Positions 49,447 through 60,190 of a DNA stretch of 64,000 nucleotides are shown in pieces. Below the pieces are notes generated by a model, which did no database searches, had not been told where the DNA came from, and saw only the letters and a list, made by a program, of their open reading frames with translations. A program made the translations under genes and the position numbers. Numbering within the stretch: position 1 is the stretch's first letter; the number at the start of each line of letters is the position of its first letter. This stretch comes from Apoda limacodes (lineage: Eukaryota > Arthropoda > Insecta > Lepidoptera > Limacodidae): assembly GCA_946406115.1 (NCBI GenBank), contig OX291558.1:21878205-21942204 (forward strand), written 5' to 3'.

Positions 49447-50205
49447 AAATAATATGTATAAGACCTTGTTTTATGCAAATAAATCTATGAATATGAATAA
49501 ATGCGATAACCACCAAAAACTAGCTTTTAATCAGTTAAAATACTACTATCCTGATTTAACAAAACCTATTGTTCTCACTTGCGACACGTCTAATTTCGCT
49601 TTATTAGCAATTTCATCCCAAGGTCCAATCGCTTACGCATTTACCCTAAATAAAGCTGAATGTAATTACAGCTTCATTGAAAAAGAATGCCTAGCCATAG
49701 TTTGTGGTACCAAAGTTTTCCGCCCATACTATATGGATATCAATTTAAAATTGTCACTGACCACATACCCCTAAATTGGCTCTTTAATTGTAAAGACACG
49801 GGTTCCAAACTCGTAAAATGGCGATTAAAACTCAAAGAGTTTGATTACGAAATAGAATATAAGAAAGGCACAACAAACACTAACGCAGACGCATTGTCAC
49901 GCTTCCCAGTAAACGAGATTCAAAAAGACATGAAAACTCCTCAAAATGACACCGTAAATTTGGGAAATCCTTTACTATCTTCTAGTTACTATATCCCTGT
50001 CCCTAAAAACTTTCACCCTCAACCTCAAATCGCTGACCCGTCAGATACTCTAGAAGAACTTGGTGTGTTGGATCACTGCCAATTTAATGACATCCTAAAT
50101 GTAGATTTCGTACCACTAGATCTTCCATCCTCTTCAAATGTCCTTGTGATTCCTGAAACTAAAAATTTGGAGTTATTGGATAGAAAGCTAGCGTCACGAA
50201 GCTGA
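49447..50205 (+). pseudogene. Gypsy RNase H and N-terminal integrase linker remnant
   Basis: CDNHQKLAFNQLKYYYPDLT followed by VLTCDTSNFALLAISSQGPI (catalytic aspartate), AECNYSFIEKECLAIVCGT (catalytic glutamate), then, across a frame change near 49,770, WRLKLKEFDYEIEYKKG and NADALSRF. This is the standard end of a Gypsy RNase H domain. The zinc-binding part of integrase that should follow seems to be missing. Confidence 0.8.
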
Positions 50206-50229
50206 AATACATCTAAACGCTCAAAGGTA

Positions 50230-51000
50230 ATCTTACAAAGTACTCAGCGGCGTATATTGTCTCAAACGCAACAACAGAAGACCTGTGAATGTTATATCCG
50301 CTTTTGGTATCCCTAAATAAATTGTGACTGATGAGGACACTAACTTCACCGCAGAATAATTTAAAAGGAAATGCGAATTCTTAAAAAATCAAATATGGTC
50401 GACACCATATCACCCTCAAACACAAGGTGCCCTAGAACTTAGCTATTCGACGTTGAAAAAGTACCTAAAATCCTACGTAAATGATAACTATACTGATTGG
50501 CACAAATACGTTTACACCGCTATGTTAGCATATAATACTAACGTCCACTGCACTACACATTTTATTCTATATGAGCTTCTCTTCGGCCATAAGCCATAAG
50601 CCACCTTTCCAAAATTCCATTTACGACCTTCGCCCTGTACTCACTTACCCCGAATATGTAAAAATGCTACACCACCGCTTAAAACTTTCCCGGCAAAAGG
50701 CCCTCGACAATATAAACGCCTCAAAAGAAATATCAAAAACATACTACGACCAACATTCCCCGTCCAGTAAAATACAAAATTGGAGATCTAGTCTATATTA
50801 AAAACCACTTTTGGTTACGTAAAGCACTTTTACCCGTCTGGAAAGGGCCGTACAAAGTTGTGAAAGTGCACGGCAACAATACCTTGACACTAATAAACCG
50901 CCGTCATGTGAAGCACCACTTTCAAACTAGCGTCAATCACCATATAAACCAGCATGTACTCATCTTTAGTTTTAACATTTTCAGAATTGGCCTTCCATAT
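50230..51000 (+). pseudogene. Gypsy integrase remnant
   Basis: FGIPK..IVTDEDTNFTAE carries the second catalytic aspartate. WSTPYHPQTQGALELSYS carries the catalytic glutamate, in the usual HPQTNGALER context with changes. The C-terminal part (about 50,800-50,920) reads LPVWKGPYKVVKVHGNNTLT and RRHVKHHF, the GPY/F-type module. Stops occur after IPK, AE and KP. Confidence 0.8.
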
Positions 51001-51161
51001 ACCTTTTTTGACGCAAACGACAAGCGATGATTACACGCAACCAATCAGTACAGGACCCGGCATCTATTTGGTCAAGAAGATATCCCACTCCCTCGAGTCC
51101 GAATAAACTAATACTTAGTAAACTTCGCCTCAAACGCGAAAGTCTACTCTTAGGCGGGGGG

Positions 51162-51276
51162 TAGTTATACCGTTAAGTAGTATGTAGAAATGCCAACGCT
51201 TAACAAACCCGAAACTTTTCCCTTTTCCCCGTTACCCATCGTCGCGTACAAACATTTGCTTATCCTTAGTTTCATG
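51162..51276 (+). repeat. 3' LTR of Gypsy element, truncated
   Basis: Preceded by the purine tract AGGCGGGGGG (51,152-51,161). It matches the 5' LTR up to about CTTATCCTTAGTTTCA, lacks an internal block of about 50 bp, and stops where LINE-derived coding sequence begins. Similarity to the 5' LTR is visibly reduced, so the element is old. Confidence 0.65.
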
Positions 51277-51940
51277 TTTCTGAGGTAAAACGCAAATTAA
51301 ATGCTGCCTCGAGGTTCAATAACAAAGCAACTGCCAGAGCAAAATTCCAATTCATCAGCAAAATAGGTAGCGAGCTATCCTTCTGGAAGTCGTGCTTTCT
51401 GGTCGCTTGCCAAAGCTGCCGAAGGGAACTTTTGCCAGTTGTCGTTACCACCACTGCGAAAGACCGATGGTGACTGGGCCCATAGAGCTAAAGAGAAAGC
51501 CGATCTACTGGGCAGTTTGCCTTAAACTCGAATATGAACGATGAAGGTGCTGTACCATCTGTTATACCGTAGTGCTGTAAGACCATGCCGGAAATCTCCA
51601 TAACACAGCGGGTGGTCCGGCGGGCGTTGCTTTCTCTAGACGATCATAGGTCGAGTGGGCCAGACGGTATACCAGCAGTGGTGCTAAAGAAGTGTGCTCC
51701 TGAGTAATGTACTGAACTCACGCGCCTCTTCGCTTTACTACTTTACTACTACACTAGGCAATATCCGTCTTTATGGAAGACTGCGAATGTGCACCCGACG
51801 CCCAAAAAGGGCGATAGATCAGATTCATCGAATTTCACGCCTACCGCTATTACCTCTCTCCTCTCCAACGACACGATCTGGTCAGTGACCGTCAATATGG
51901 CTTTCGCCACGCTCGACTGGTGACCTTCTAGTGTATCTAA
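51271..51940 (+). pseudogene. Jockey/CR1-type LINE ORF2 fragment
   Basis: Reads VSEVKRKLNAASRFNNKATA from 51,273, then FWKSCFLVACQ. The first RT block follows: SSGPDGIPAVVLKKCAPE (about 51,655), WKTANVHPTPKKGDRSDSSN and ITSLLS (about 51,860). The order matches the linker and fingers of a Jockey-type ORF2. The palm with the catalytic aspartates is missing and there are several stops. Confidence 0.7.
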
Positions 51941-52876
51941 TTCTAGTGTAACAGATTTGCAAAAAGGCTTCGGAATTTTTAAGAGTCACATCATCAGTCG
52001 TAAACCAATAAAATCATAAAACTAAGACTCTAAACTCTGTCGAACGACTTGGCATTTTTTGTCTTAAGACATCCAATGGTTCGCTCGAAAATTCTTAACA
52101 TTACTGATAAATTACACTTAGAGGCGAGAGATGATGACATGAATGTAAGTAACGACTGAGTTATACTACTACTACTACTGAGGATATATACTGCAAATGA
52201 TGTTTACACTACTCATGCTCTGAAAGAACCTTCATGTGTAGTCAAAAATAGGGTTGAAAGTACGTGTTTGCAGAGATAATTACTACTTGCCCGTTTAGAG
52301 GGAAGAAAGTAAAAATAAAAAAAGCACTTTCTATTTATAATAATAATTAATAATTGTTTATTTCTCTCACAAGCATTAGGTACAACGAGATGTTTTAACA
52401 AGGGCAAGTAGTACATGTTATGCTTGAGAGACAATTGGATGCCAAACTAAGCTGGGCTTGTATTATGGAACCAATTGTCTTTCGTCGACAAGATCGCCTG
52501 TTCTAGATTAGGCATTATAGCGGGTAGGTATTATTTCGTTAAGATTTTACAGAATCTTAAGATAAGAGATACATATTAAGTTCGTAATTTGAACTAAGGT
52601 AATATGAACAATAATAACTTATAATTATACTAAGAAAACAAATGCAGTTTAACAATGTGTGTGTGTGGGTCTGCGTGTGTGTGACTATTAGTTAATTGTA
52701 TGTGTGAAGGTGTGCCTGTAAGTAAGTGAATGTGACATGCGTTATGGTAATTATATATGACACATATGTATAGATATATGTAAATAACATGTAAATATGT
52801 ATTTAATAGAATATTTAAATATACACATAATTATATATTAAGATATAAGAAGAACAATATAAAGATGATTTTCTAA
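51941..52876. other. Stretch without genes; GT-rich microsatellite
   Basis: An AT-rich segment with an interrupted (GT)n tract at about 52,655-52,690. Nothing coding recognised. Confidence 0.5.
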
Positions 52877-52896
52877 AATTTTTTTTTTTTTTTTTA
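52877..52896 (-). other. Poly(A) tail of the LINE
   Basis: A run of about 19 T on + directly downstream (in element orientation) of the 3' UTR; the typical end of a retrotransposed RNA. Confidence 0.7.
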
Positions 52897-53127
52897 TTTT
52901 AATTAGCAATAAGAAGAATATGTTTCCGTGTAGTCTAGAAAGGACAACCAAGCTTTGAGGATAATTTTACATTTGCGATAAGTTTTAGGATACAAATTTA
53001 GGATTTTATTGATTTTATTGTACAAAAAGGGAGCTAAAAATCCTGAGTGATAGGTGCAAAAGGTTGTACTATAGGCTGCAGGATTACATAAGTTATCTGT
53101 TTTTCTTTTTGAATTATTTATAGCAGG

Positions 53128-55839
53128 TTAGAATGTGAAATTCCTGTGGAATTTAAGAGTTGTATTTAGAATAAATAATTGCCGGACTGATAATACCTGG
53201 CTTAACTTATATAGATCATGAGTAGGAAACCTAAATGGTTTATGGTACATGACTTTGAGAATAGATCTCTGTGCCCTTTCTACTTTAATAAGCTTAGTTT
53301 TACAGGCGCCTCCCCAAGCACGAATGCAATATGTGGTAACAGATTGAGCGAGAGCGTAATAAACAGATTTTAAAAGTTGTACATCTAGTGTGCATCGTAG
53401 GGTTTTGAATAAGTAAGTGAGTTTTCTCAGTCGAGATGTTAGATAGTCTATTTGAACTGACCAGTTCAGGTGATTGTCAAGGTAAATTCCTAGATATTTA
53501 ATGCTATCTACGCGGTCGATCGCTGTGCAGGAGCTAGAGCATATAAGGTTAGTATGGCAGGTATGGGCAAGGAGAGAGAATCTGGCGTCTGGTTGAGTAT
53601 TTTTTTTTATTGAGAACGTAATGAATTTTGTTTTTTGGACGTTTAATGTTAGCAGGTTGACATTTAACCAGAGTATGACCTCTCTCAAACCTGATTCAGC
53701 ATTGTTTTGGGCATCTGCCCAGGTCTCTCCATGAAATACTATCGCAGTGTCATCAGCGAATGTAAATATTTTACCATTATAAGGCTTGTAGTTGCACAGC
53801 TCGTTGATGTAAATCAGGAAGAGACTGGGGCCGAGAACGCTGCCTTGTGGCACTCCGTACGAAACAGGTTCGTAAGCACTATAGTTATTATTAATACAGA
53901 CTTTTTGAGTTCTGTCAGTCAAATAGGATTTAAATAATAAGAGAGAATTTCCACGAATTCCAACATTTTCCATTTTTTGAATCAATTTGGGAATAGAGAC
54001 ACTGTCGAAAGCCTTTGCCAAATCCAGAAACAAACCAACACATTTACGCTTTTTATCAATATTGTTAACTATATATTCCGTAAGGGTTGTAACGGCCTGT
54101 TCTGTAGACCTTCCAGCCCTAAATCCGAATTGAGCATCTGAGAGAATGGTTTCGTTTTCTAAAAATGATATAAGTCTTATATTCATTAGTTTCTCTAGAA
54201 CTTTAGATAAAGCTGAGAGGACTGAGATCGGTCTATAGTTATTGACACTGTCTCTGTTCCCACTTTTGAACACAGGGTGTATTAAAGAGCGTTTGAAAAT
54301 ATTAGGAAAAACTCCCTTTTCAAAGCACAAGTTACAAATGTACGTCAAAGGAGGAACGATTTGCATGTGGGCCATCTTAAGTATACGTGAAGGAATGGCG
54401 TCGAAACCCGTGGCAGAGTCATTTTTGAGCCCAAGAATGGTTTTCTTGTATTCATCTTCCGTCGTGTTTAATAATACAAAAGATTTTGAGTGATGTTGTT
54501 CTGTAATATTGGAGTGGATATTAGCGTTGCTAGTCGATTCTAAAATTTTTAAAGCCATCGATTTCCCTACATTTGCAAAATAGGAGTTCACAGAGTTTAT
54601 TGATGAGGTAACACTGCTAGGGTTAATTTTTAGAAGTTCTGTTACTGGAGTTTTAGTCTTATTTGTATTTGAGATTTTCCTAATCACTTGCCAGGTTTTC
54701 TTAGGATCGTTGGCATGTTTACTTAATTCGGATTTCTCATAATTTATTTTGGTCATTCTTAGTAATTTATTGCAGTAGTTTCTGTATCGTAGGTAAGTGA
54801 CTTTTAGTATATCATTGTTTGGTGATTTTTTAAGACTAGAATGAAGCTTATCTCTGTGTTTTATACATTTGAGAAGTCCTGGGGTAATCCAGGGTTTAGT
54901 AGTTTTATTGCGCCGAGATAGAGTAACAGTCTGTGAGTTGGAGGTTATTGCATCAGACAATATATCAACAAGGCTGGCTGCTGCTGCGTTAGGATCATGT
55001 GTATTATATATGTCAGAGAAGTCTGCTTCAGCAAGTTTAGTAAGGACTCCTGGATAGTCAATTTTTTTGTGTAAAAAATTTGATTTAATATATGTTGGTT
55101 TAGTCATAAGGCAAAGAAATATTGGAAGATGATCTGTCAGCACGGTGTCTATGATAAATGTTTTGGATTTCTTTTGTGACTTCATAAAAAAATGATCGAG
55201 GCAGTTGTTCACCCTAGTTGGAAAAGTATGTGTTGGCAAAAAGCCATTTTCGGCCATAAAATTTAGATAAGAGTCGGAGTGAATGTCGTTATTATGTTGT
55301 TTAATGTCTATGTTTATGTCACCAGTAATGATTATTGTATTAAAGCTTGATATTGATTTAAGTACGTTGTTAAGTGAACTTAAAAATTTAGGAATATTGT
55401 GGAATGATGGGGATCTATAAATTGTTACTATTGCTGTATGATTTCCTATCCTAACTACCAGGCAACTAGCATCATCAAAAATAGGTTCTTCTACAGAAGA
55501 TGTTAAGTCATTCTTAATATAAACACAGACTCCATAATTTTGATTATTATAGTTTGTGGTTACGTGAGGTTGATAATTGTCAAGTAAGGGAGGGGATTTA
55601 TTACATCTTAACCAGCATTCAGTAAGTACAATTATGTCAATATCAACATTAAGTCTAGCAAGAAGAGTTTCCAAAGCATTATAATTTTTATATAGACTTC
55701 TTATATTTTGAGTAAATATTTTAAAACAGTTAGGTAATTCAGAAATATTTGTTGAACATTGTTCTTTGGTGATCAGCACAGCTTCTGATATGCTTAAGTC
55801 ATCAAGTTCGTCGTTAATTGCAGTATAAAGGTTATCCAT
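53128..55839 (-). CDS. LINE ORF2: endonuclease-reverse transcriptase, 903 aa
   Basis: An APE-type endonuclease occupies residues about 38-245: Q44-N45 in FTQNIRSLY, E74 in LTECWL, GDIN (D174, N176) and TDH (D236, H237). The RT lies at about 470-745: SATGFDAIP (476-483), NNYRPISVLSALSK, FGFRAGRSTEQ (571-581), LFLDLAKAFD with catalytic D606, GVPQGSVLGP (662-671) and FADDTAIVF with D696/D697. It nicks target DNA and copies its own RNA there. All catalytic residues are present and there is no internal stop. There is no RNase H domain, as in Jockey and CR1 clades. The frame starts 228 bp past the end of ORF1. Confidence 0.9.
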   Translation of the reverse strand: MDNLYTAINDELDDLSISEAVLITKEQCSTNISELPNCFKIFTQNIRSLYKNYNALETLLARLNVDIDIIVLTECWLRCNKSPPLLDNYQPHVTTNYNNQNYGVCVYIKNDLTSSVEEPIFDDASCLVVRIGNHTAIVTIYRSPSFHNIPKFLSSLNNVLKSISSFNTIIITGDINIDIKQHNNDIHSDSYLNFMAENGFLPTHTFPTRVNNCLDHFFMKSQKKSKTFIIDTVLTDHLPIFLCLMTKPTYIKSNFLHKKIDYPGVLTKLAEADFSDIYNTHDPNAAAASLVDILSDAITSNSQTVTLSRRNKTTKPWITPGLLKCIKHRDKLHSSLKKSPNNDILKVTYLRYRNYCNKLLRMTKINYEKSELSKHANDPKKTWQVIRKISNTNKTKTPVTELLKINPSSVTSSINSVNSYFANVGKSMALKILESTSNANIHSNITEQHHSKSFVLLNTTEDEYKKTILGLKNDSATGFDAIPSRILKMAHMQIVPPLTYICNLCFEKGVFPNIFKRSLIHPVFKSGNRDSVNNYRPISVLSALSKVLEKLMNIRLISFLENETILSDAQFGFRAGRSTEQAVTTLTEYIVNNIDKKRKCVGLFLDLAKAFDSVSIPKLIQKMENVGIRGNSLLLFKSYLTDRTQKVCINNNYSAYEPVSYGVPQGSVLGPSLFLIYINELCNYKPYNGKIFTFADDTAIVFHGETWADAQNNAESGLREVILWLNVNLLTLNVQKTKFITFSIKKNTQPDARFSLLAHTCHTNLICSSSCTAIDRVDSIKYLGIYLDNHLNWSVQIDYLTSRLRKLTYLFKTLRCTLDVQLLKSVYYALAQSVTTYCIRAWGGACKTKLIKVERAQRSILKVMYHKPFRFPTHDLYKLSQVLSVRQLFILNTTLKFHRNFTF

Positions 55840-56067
55840 GTTTAAGTTTTATGATTAATGTTTTTGTAAGTATAAAAAAAAAAACATTGCGGAGGTGAGA
55901 ATTACCTTCCCTGAGAAAAAATCATAAGTTTTAATGTGTGTAATTTTTTTTTTTCCGCGGTTTATGTTTGCAGTTAGACTTAGAGTGTTTGTGTGTGTGT
56001 TGAAATAGAAATAGTGTGTGTTGAATTGAAATAGAAAATATAATAACTCTGTAGGTGACTGAAATAG

Positions 56068-56935
56068 TCATAACTGGGTTTTCAAGTCCTGAAGCTGCAT
56101 TTCAGATTTAACTAAGATAGAAGAAGATCCTTCGGTTTTTCTGAGAAACACTCGTCCATTAGAAGTCCAGCAATATTTGTATCCTGCAGTCTTGGTGAGG
56201 TCACGAGCCAGAAAATGTAGTCTGTTTGCTTTGCTTGTCAAATGTTCGACCACGTAAACTGGCGTTTTGTTGTTCAAGGAACCCAGGCAAGACATATCTA
56301 GTTTTTGACTCTTGTTGTCAGCGTTGTATTGCTTGACTGCTTTAAGTATTTTTAATTTGGTCATCGTATTAGTAAATTCAGCAATTTATAGGTTCATTGT
56401 TAACATTCTTACTAGGGACCCTAAAAATTTCTTTTACATCCGTCACATTTACGTCTACCTGGAGGGATTTAGCGAGGTTAGTAACGAGTCCCACAAGATT
56501 TTCTTTTGTTTCACCAGATGTCATTGTCACGTTACGTATTTCAATGGAGGTGCAGCGGGCGTTCCGGTTAACTTCTTCTAGCTTTTCTTCTAACGTCGCA
56601 ATGTATGCCTCGTTGTTACAGCATTTTTTTTCTAGGCTATCGACTTTTAAACGCATTTCCTCGTATTGCACGTAGAAGAAATCCATTGACTTTTCAATTT
56701 CCACATTACTCGTCTTAATTTCCGCCAGTGTACTCTCAATATTTGTTACCCTCTCATCTTGATCTTTTTTCCACGGTGTTAGCATGGACATAATTTCAAC
56801 TTGAAATTGTTTCATGTCATCGTGAGTGAGTTCCGTGCGGGAGCGTTTCAGTCCGCGTAAGGTAATATTTTCCGAGTCGCGTAACTTGCGGAGATCAGTC
56901 TCCGAGCCGGTTTTCTGTGGCGAATGCGTCATCAT
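56068..56935 (-). pseudogene. LINE ORF1: coiled coil plus FP-like nucleic-acid-binding domain, one frameshift
   Basis: The first part (56,935-56,378, 185 codons) has a charged N-terminus and a heptad-rich coiled coil at about residues 40-130 (VTNIESTLAEIKTSNVEIEK, YEEMRLKVDSLEKK), followed by the start of an RNA-binding fold (CTSIEIRNVTMTSGETKENL). A frame change just past 56,390 (one extra A in an ATAAATTGC context) ends it. The next frame (56,364-56,068) supplies the rest (YVVEHLTSKANRLHFLARDL, YCWTSNGRVFLRK), matching the C-terminal part of the FP25K-like domain common in insect LINE ORF1 proteins. Such proteins coat the LINE RNA. Confidence 0.75.
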
Positions 56936-57000
56936 TGTATAAGTGAATTAAACGTACCTAGAATCTTTGTAGAATGGCGTCGTACGTAGCACTGCACTGT

Positions 57001-57390
57001 TGATCGTAGCTCGCGGTTCGTAGCGTCACGTTGTAGACTCGTAGACTTGGAGGCGTTCTACGTAGCACGCTGCAGTATATACGCGTACGAGTAGGATAAG
57101 TTATTACACTTGTCTCTTTTACTCAGCTTAGAGTGGGGTTTGAGGTCTCGCGTAGCTAGGTCGAGCGATAAATTTATGTTAGATGAAAAGTATGCTAAAA
57201 ATAACTTAATTATAATACATTAAGGGTCACTTCCCATTAACAGCTTCACGAATTGTTTATTTTAACTGCGTACACGTCCTTCCTTGGCGCGATCTTGGAC
57301 GGAAGATTAAAACGAAATTTAAAAGCTGACGAATCAATTAAATAGCTTCTTTCTATTTGGTACAGTGCCATCTGTGATTATAAAAGCGAA
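57001..57390. other. Sequence between the two LINEs
   Basis: No gene seen. It includes a motif GGTACAGTGCCATCTGTG...TTATAAAAGCGAA (57,359-57,390) repeated in the same orientation on the far side of the Jockey element (62,473-62,505). Confidence 0.5.
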
Positions 57391-57404
57391 CCAATTTCAC
57401 TTTG
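57391..57404. repeat. Target-site duplication of Jockey element, left
   Basis: CCAATTTCACTTTG, identical to 62,403-62,416. Confidence 0.75.
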
Positions 57405-57417
57405 CGTTCGTGTCTTC

Positions 57418-59052
57418 TCACACACACACAATGTGCGCGTGGGGAAATTTGCTCGAGGCGTGGCCTCCTTCAAATGGTTGCTGTCCGCTGCCCGTGACTA
57501 CGGGCAGGTCCTTGGGTGGGTCTCTGACCGTTGGCTTCCGTGGGTCTTCAGCTAGGAGCTGCCTGGGGCCTACCGCGAAGAGCCCTGCTACCAGCATCGC
57601 CTCCACAAGGACTAGGTCCCGTGGGTAGGCTTTGCTGTCCGGTGGCCGCGCGTGCTGTGGCGCCAAGTCTTTTATGTGCGGCAATCGAGTCTCGTCAGCG
57701 CGCGCGAACATGTTCGTCGCGAGGCGGCCGACGAAGTCGTCCAGTGGCTCGATCTGCAGGTCTCTCTCAATCGTAGCGTTCCTCACGTAGCGGGATGCGT
57801 CGACTATGGTGCGAAGAGCCCTGTTCTGTACTGTGCGTAGTCGCTTGCACTGGGTTTCGCTTAGTAGTGCGAACCATGCCGGCGCAGCGTACGTGAGGCG
57901 GGTTCTGATGTTGGTTTTGTAGACCCTGAGCTTCGTCCCTAAAGGCAGTTTTGCCCTGAGGACTGGAGTGAGCAAAGCCTGTGTGGATCTGGTCTGTTTG
58001 ACGATGCTGGTCACATGCGCCTTCATTATCAGAAGGCGATCAATGGTGACGCCGAGGTATTTCGCGTTGGGGCACCATTTTATTCGTTGCCCTGAGAAGT
58101 GAAGCGGTGGGGGTATCTTCTGTGTGCGTTGCAGAAGGATGGCTTGTGTTTTGCTCACGTTAACCGACAACCTCCATTTGGAGAGCCAGTCTGGCAAGGC
58201 GTCGAGGGTCCGCTGCATCTTGATAGCGGCGTGATCTGGTCTGATGGAGGAGGTCAAGTACGTCGCGTCATCAGCGTACAGTGCCAGCATAGCTCCCCCC
58301 TCCTTCGGGACGTCGTCGGTGTAACATGAGTAAAACGTCGGAGATAGCACACTCCCCTGAGGTACTCCGGCTTCAATGGGGCGCACAGAAGATACTGTAT
58401 CTTCGATCACGAAGCTAAAGTTGTGGTCTTGAAGGAAGCCCTGGATAACCATAGTTATCCTGTGCGGGATCTGGGACGACGAGAGCTTGAACAGCAGACC
58501 TTGGTGCCAAACTCGATCGAACGCCTTCTCCATGTCGAGGAGTACTGCCACAGTGCATTCCTTTTTGTTCGCGACCACCGCGACGTAATGAATTACTCTC
58601 GACAGCTGAAGGGTGGTGGAGTTTTCCGCTCTGAAGCCAAACTGTTCTGCGCGTGGGGTGAAGTGCTCATGCAGGTGTTTCAGCAGGAGCTTTTCGAACA
58701 CCTTAGAGATGTGTGACAGCAAAGTTATCGGTCGGTAGCCCTCAGGTTTTTGAGTGTTCTTGCCAGCCTTAGGTATCATTATGACGTGGCCCAATTTCCA
58801 TGTCTGCGGAAAGTGTCCAGTGCGCATTATGCCGTTGAACAGGTGTGTTCGTAATGCGATCGGTACCTGGAGCTTTGCGGGGTTTGGTCTTGAGGAAGCC
58901 ACGTCTAACTTGACCCGGAGAGATTTGGCTTGAACTGGCGTTCGAGATATTCCGCTAGTATCTCCGCACGGTCTGCTGCACGGTAGCGAAGTGTCCCGTT
59001 GTCGGCTAAGAGTGGTCAAATTGGCCCGGGGGTGCGCGTTACACATCTGCAC
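57418..59052 (-). pseudogene. Jockey ORF2, reverse transcriptase part
   Basis: 544 codons without a stop, but the N-terminal portion looks compressed or shifted compared with intact relatives. RT blocks: THLFNGIMRTGHFPQTWKLG (69-88), IPKAGKNTQKPEGYRPITLL (93-112), EQFGFRAENSTT (136-147), VAVLLDMEKAFDRVW (catalytic D173), EAGVPQGSVLSP (227-238) and ALYADDATYL (259-262 Y-A-D-D). The C-terminal region has the LRVYKTNIRTRLTYAAPAWF block typical of Jockey ORF2. No RNase H. Confidence 0.85.
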
Positions 59053-59089
59053 AGTCGATGTAACGCGTTCCAGTCATCGCCCGCGGTCT

Positions 59090-60190
59090 CTATCGCTTGG
59101 TCCCATGAACTCTTGGTAATGGCATCCTCCAGTCCAGTTCCTTCCTTATCTCTTCAGCCAGCTTGTTAATTCTGCGGCGGAGAGTCGGGCATCGTGTTGT
59201 CTGCCACAATCTACGCAGACGCCTTTTCTCCGAAATGCGATCCGTGACGTGCTTCGGGAGAGGGCGAAGCCTCACCGTGTGCGACGTGGTAGTGGAGGAG
59301 GCTGTCAAGGCGTTCTGCATGGATGTGGTCAGGTCATCGGCAAGTTCCTCAACGACCGCTGCAGTGAGTACGGGTCGACACGGGGTATGGGCTTGCATAT
59401 GTTCCGCAAATTTCTCCCAGTCGGTTCGGACACGAGAAACAGGCGTGCTTCCAGTTGTCGGGCGGGCAGTCAGTATGGCGAGTACGGGCAGATGGTCTGA
59501 TCCCATGTCCTCAGGCAACACCTCTAGTGTGGGTTGGCATCGAAGACCATGGTGTGCCAGTAGGTCGATGACATCTGGTTGCTGGCCAGTCTGGAACGGG
59601 ATGTGTATTGGAATATCCGGACCCATAATCACGCATCCGAACCGTTCAGCGTCGTTGAAAAGCCGTCGACCGTCTGGGCTCATGGTGCCGGTTCAACAGC
59701 AAGCACTCCAACCGGGGTGCTTGCTGTTGAAGTCACCGGCGACGATGGTAGGTGTGGACGAGACCAAAATGTTCCTCAGGTCGTCCTCCTTGATGCGGCT
59801 CTTGGGGTGTTTGTATAGAGCATACAGACAAAGCGCTTCGCTGCTCGTCCATAGCTCTATGCCTAAGGTGTCGAAGGTGTCAGGAGTGACCCGAAGAAGC
59901 ACTTGGTGTACCAGTCTTCGCTTGACTAGGACGGCAAGCCTTCTCCTTGCACTGCCAGTTGCTGGTGAGTCCAGACGGTAGGTGTGGTAGTTCCGCATCT
60001 TCCATACTTCGTTCGCGGTAAGATGGATCTCGCTGAGCAGAACTACATCGACGGTTTGTTCGCTGAGTAGAGAGCGGAGAGCGCTAGTCTTCCTCCGCAG
60101 CCCATTGGCGTTCCAAAATAAAAGTCTTAAGTTGAGACTAGTGAATTTTATTGAGCTCCGACATTCCTCTGAGGAATTGTAGGATCTCAA
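59090..60190 (-). pseudogene. Jockey ORF2, endonuclease part with premature stop
   Basis: From 60,190: FWNANGLRRK (metal-binding asparagine), VVLLSEIHL (catalytic glutamate) and TIVAGDFNSKHPGW (catalytic D and N). An in-frame TGA follows at 59,695-59,693. The same frame continues from 59,692 with PDVIDLL and EDMGSDHLPVLA (catalytic D and H). It then runs out near 59,090 before the RT part. The ORF1 stop and ORF2 start region overlap near 60,187-60,190. The endonuclease would nick target DNA; this copy would yield only a truncated protein. Confidence 0.85.

Larger units (their letters stand above)
44411..51276 (+). mobile_element. Degenerate Ty3/Gypsy LTR retrotransposon
   Basis: 5' LTR, primer-binding site, gag, protease, RT, RNase H, integrase, purine tract and truncated 3' LTR are all recognisable in the canonical Gypsy order (RT-RNase H-integrase). 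Stops and frameshifts occur throughout, and a LINE fragment interrupts the region between RT and RNase H. No env-like gene follows integrase. The element is dead, but its family could be the kind of source that supplies proteins to non-coding LTR elements. Confidence 0.85.
52877..57000 (-). mobile_element. CR1/Jockey-like LINE, near full length
   Basis: Two ORFs on - (ORF1 56,935-56,068 with one frameshift, ORF2 55,839-53,128 intact), a 3' UTR, and a terminal poly(A) seen as T-run 52,877-52,896 on +. The 5' end is placed near 57,000 by composition only. An open 903-codon ORF2 suggests recent activity or recent loss. Confidence 0.75.

Noticed and set aside
59163..59981. 272-codon + strand frame
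   Set aside because: It is antisense to the well-supported Jockey endonuclease coding sequence; a shadow frame in GC-rich DNA.
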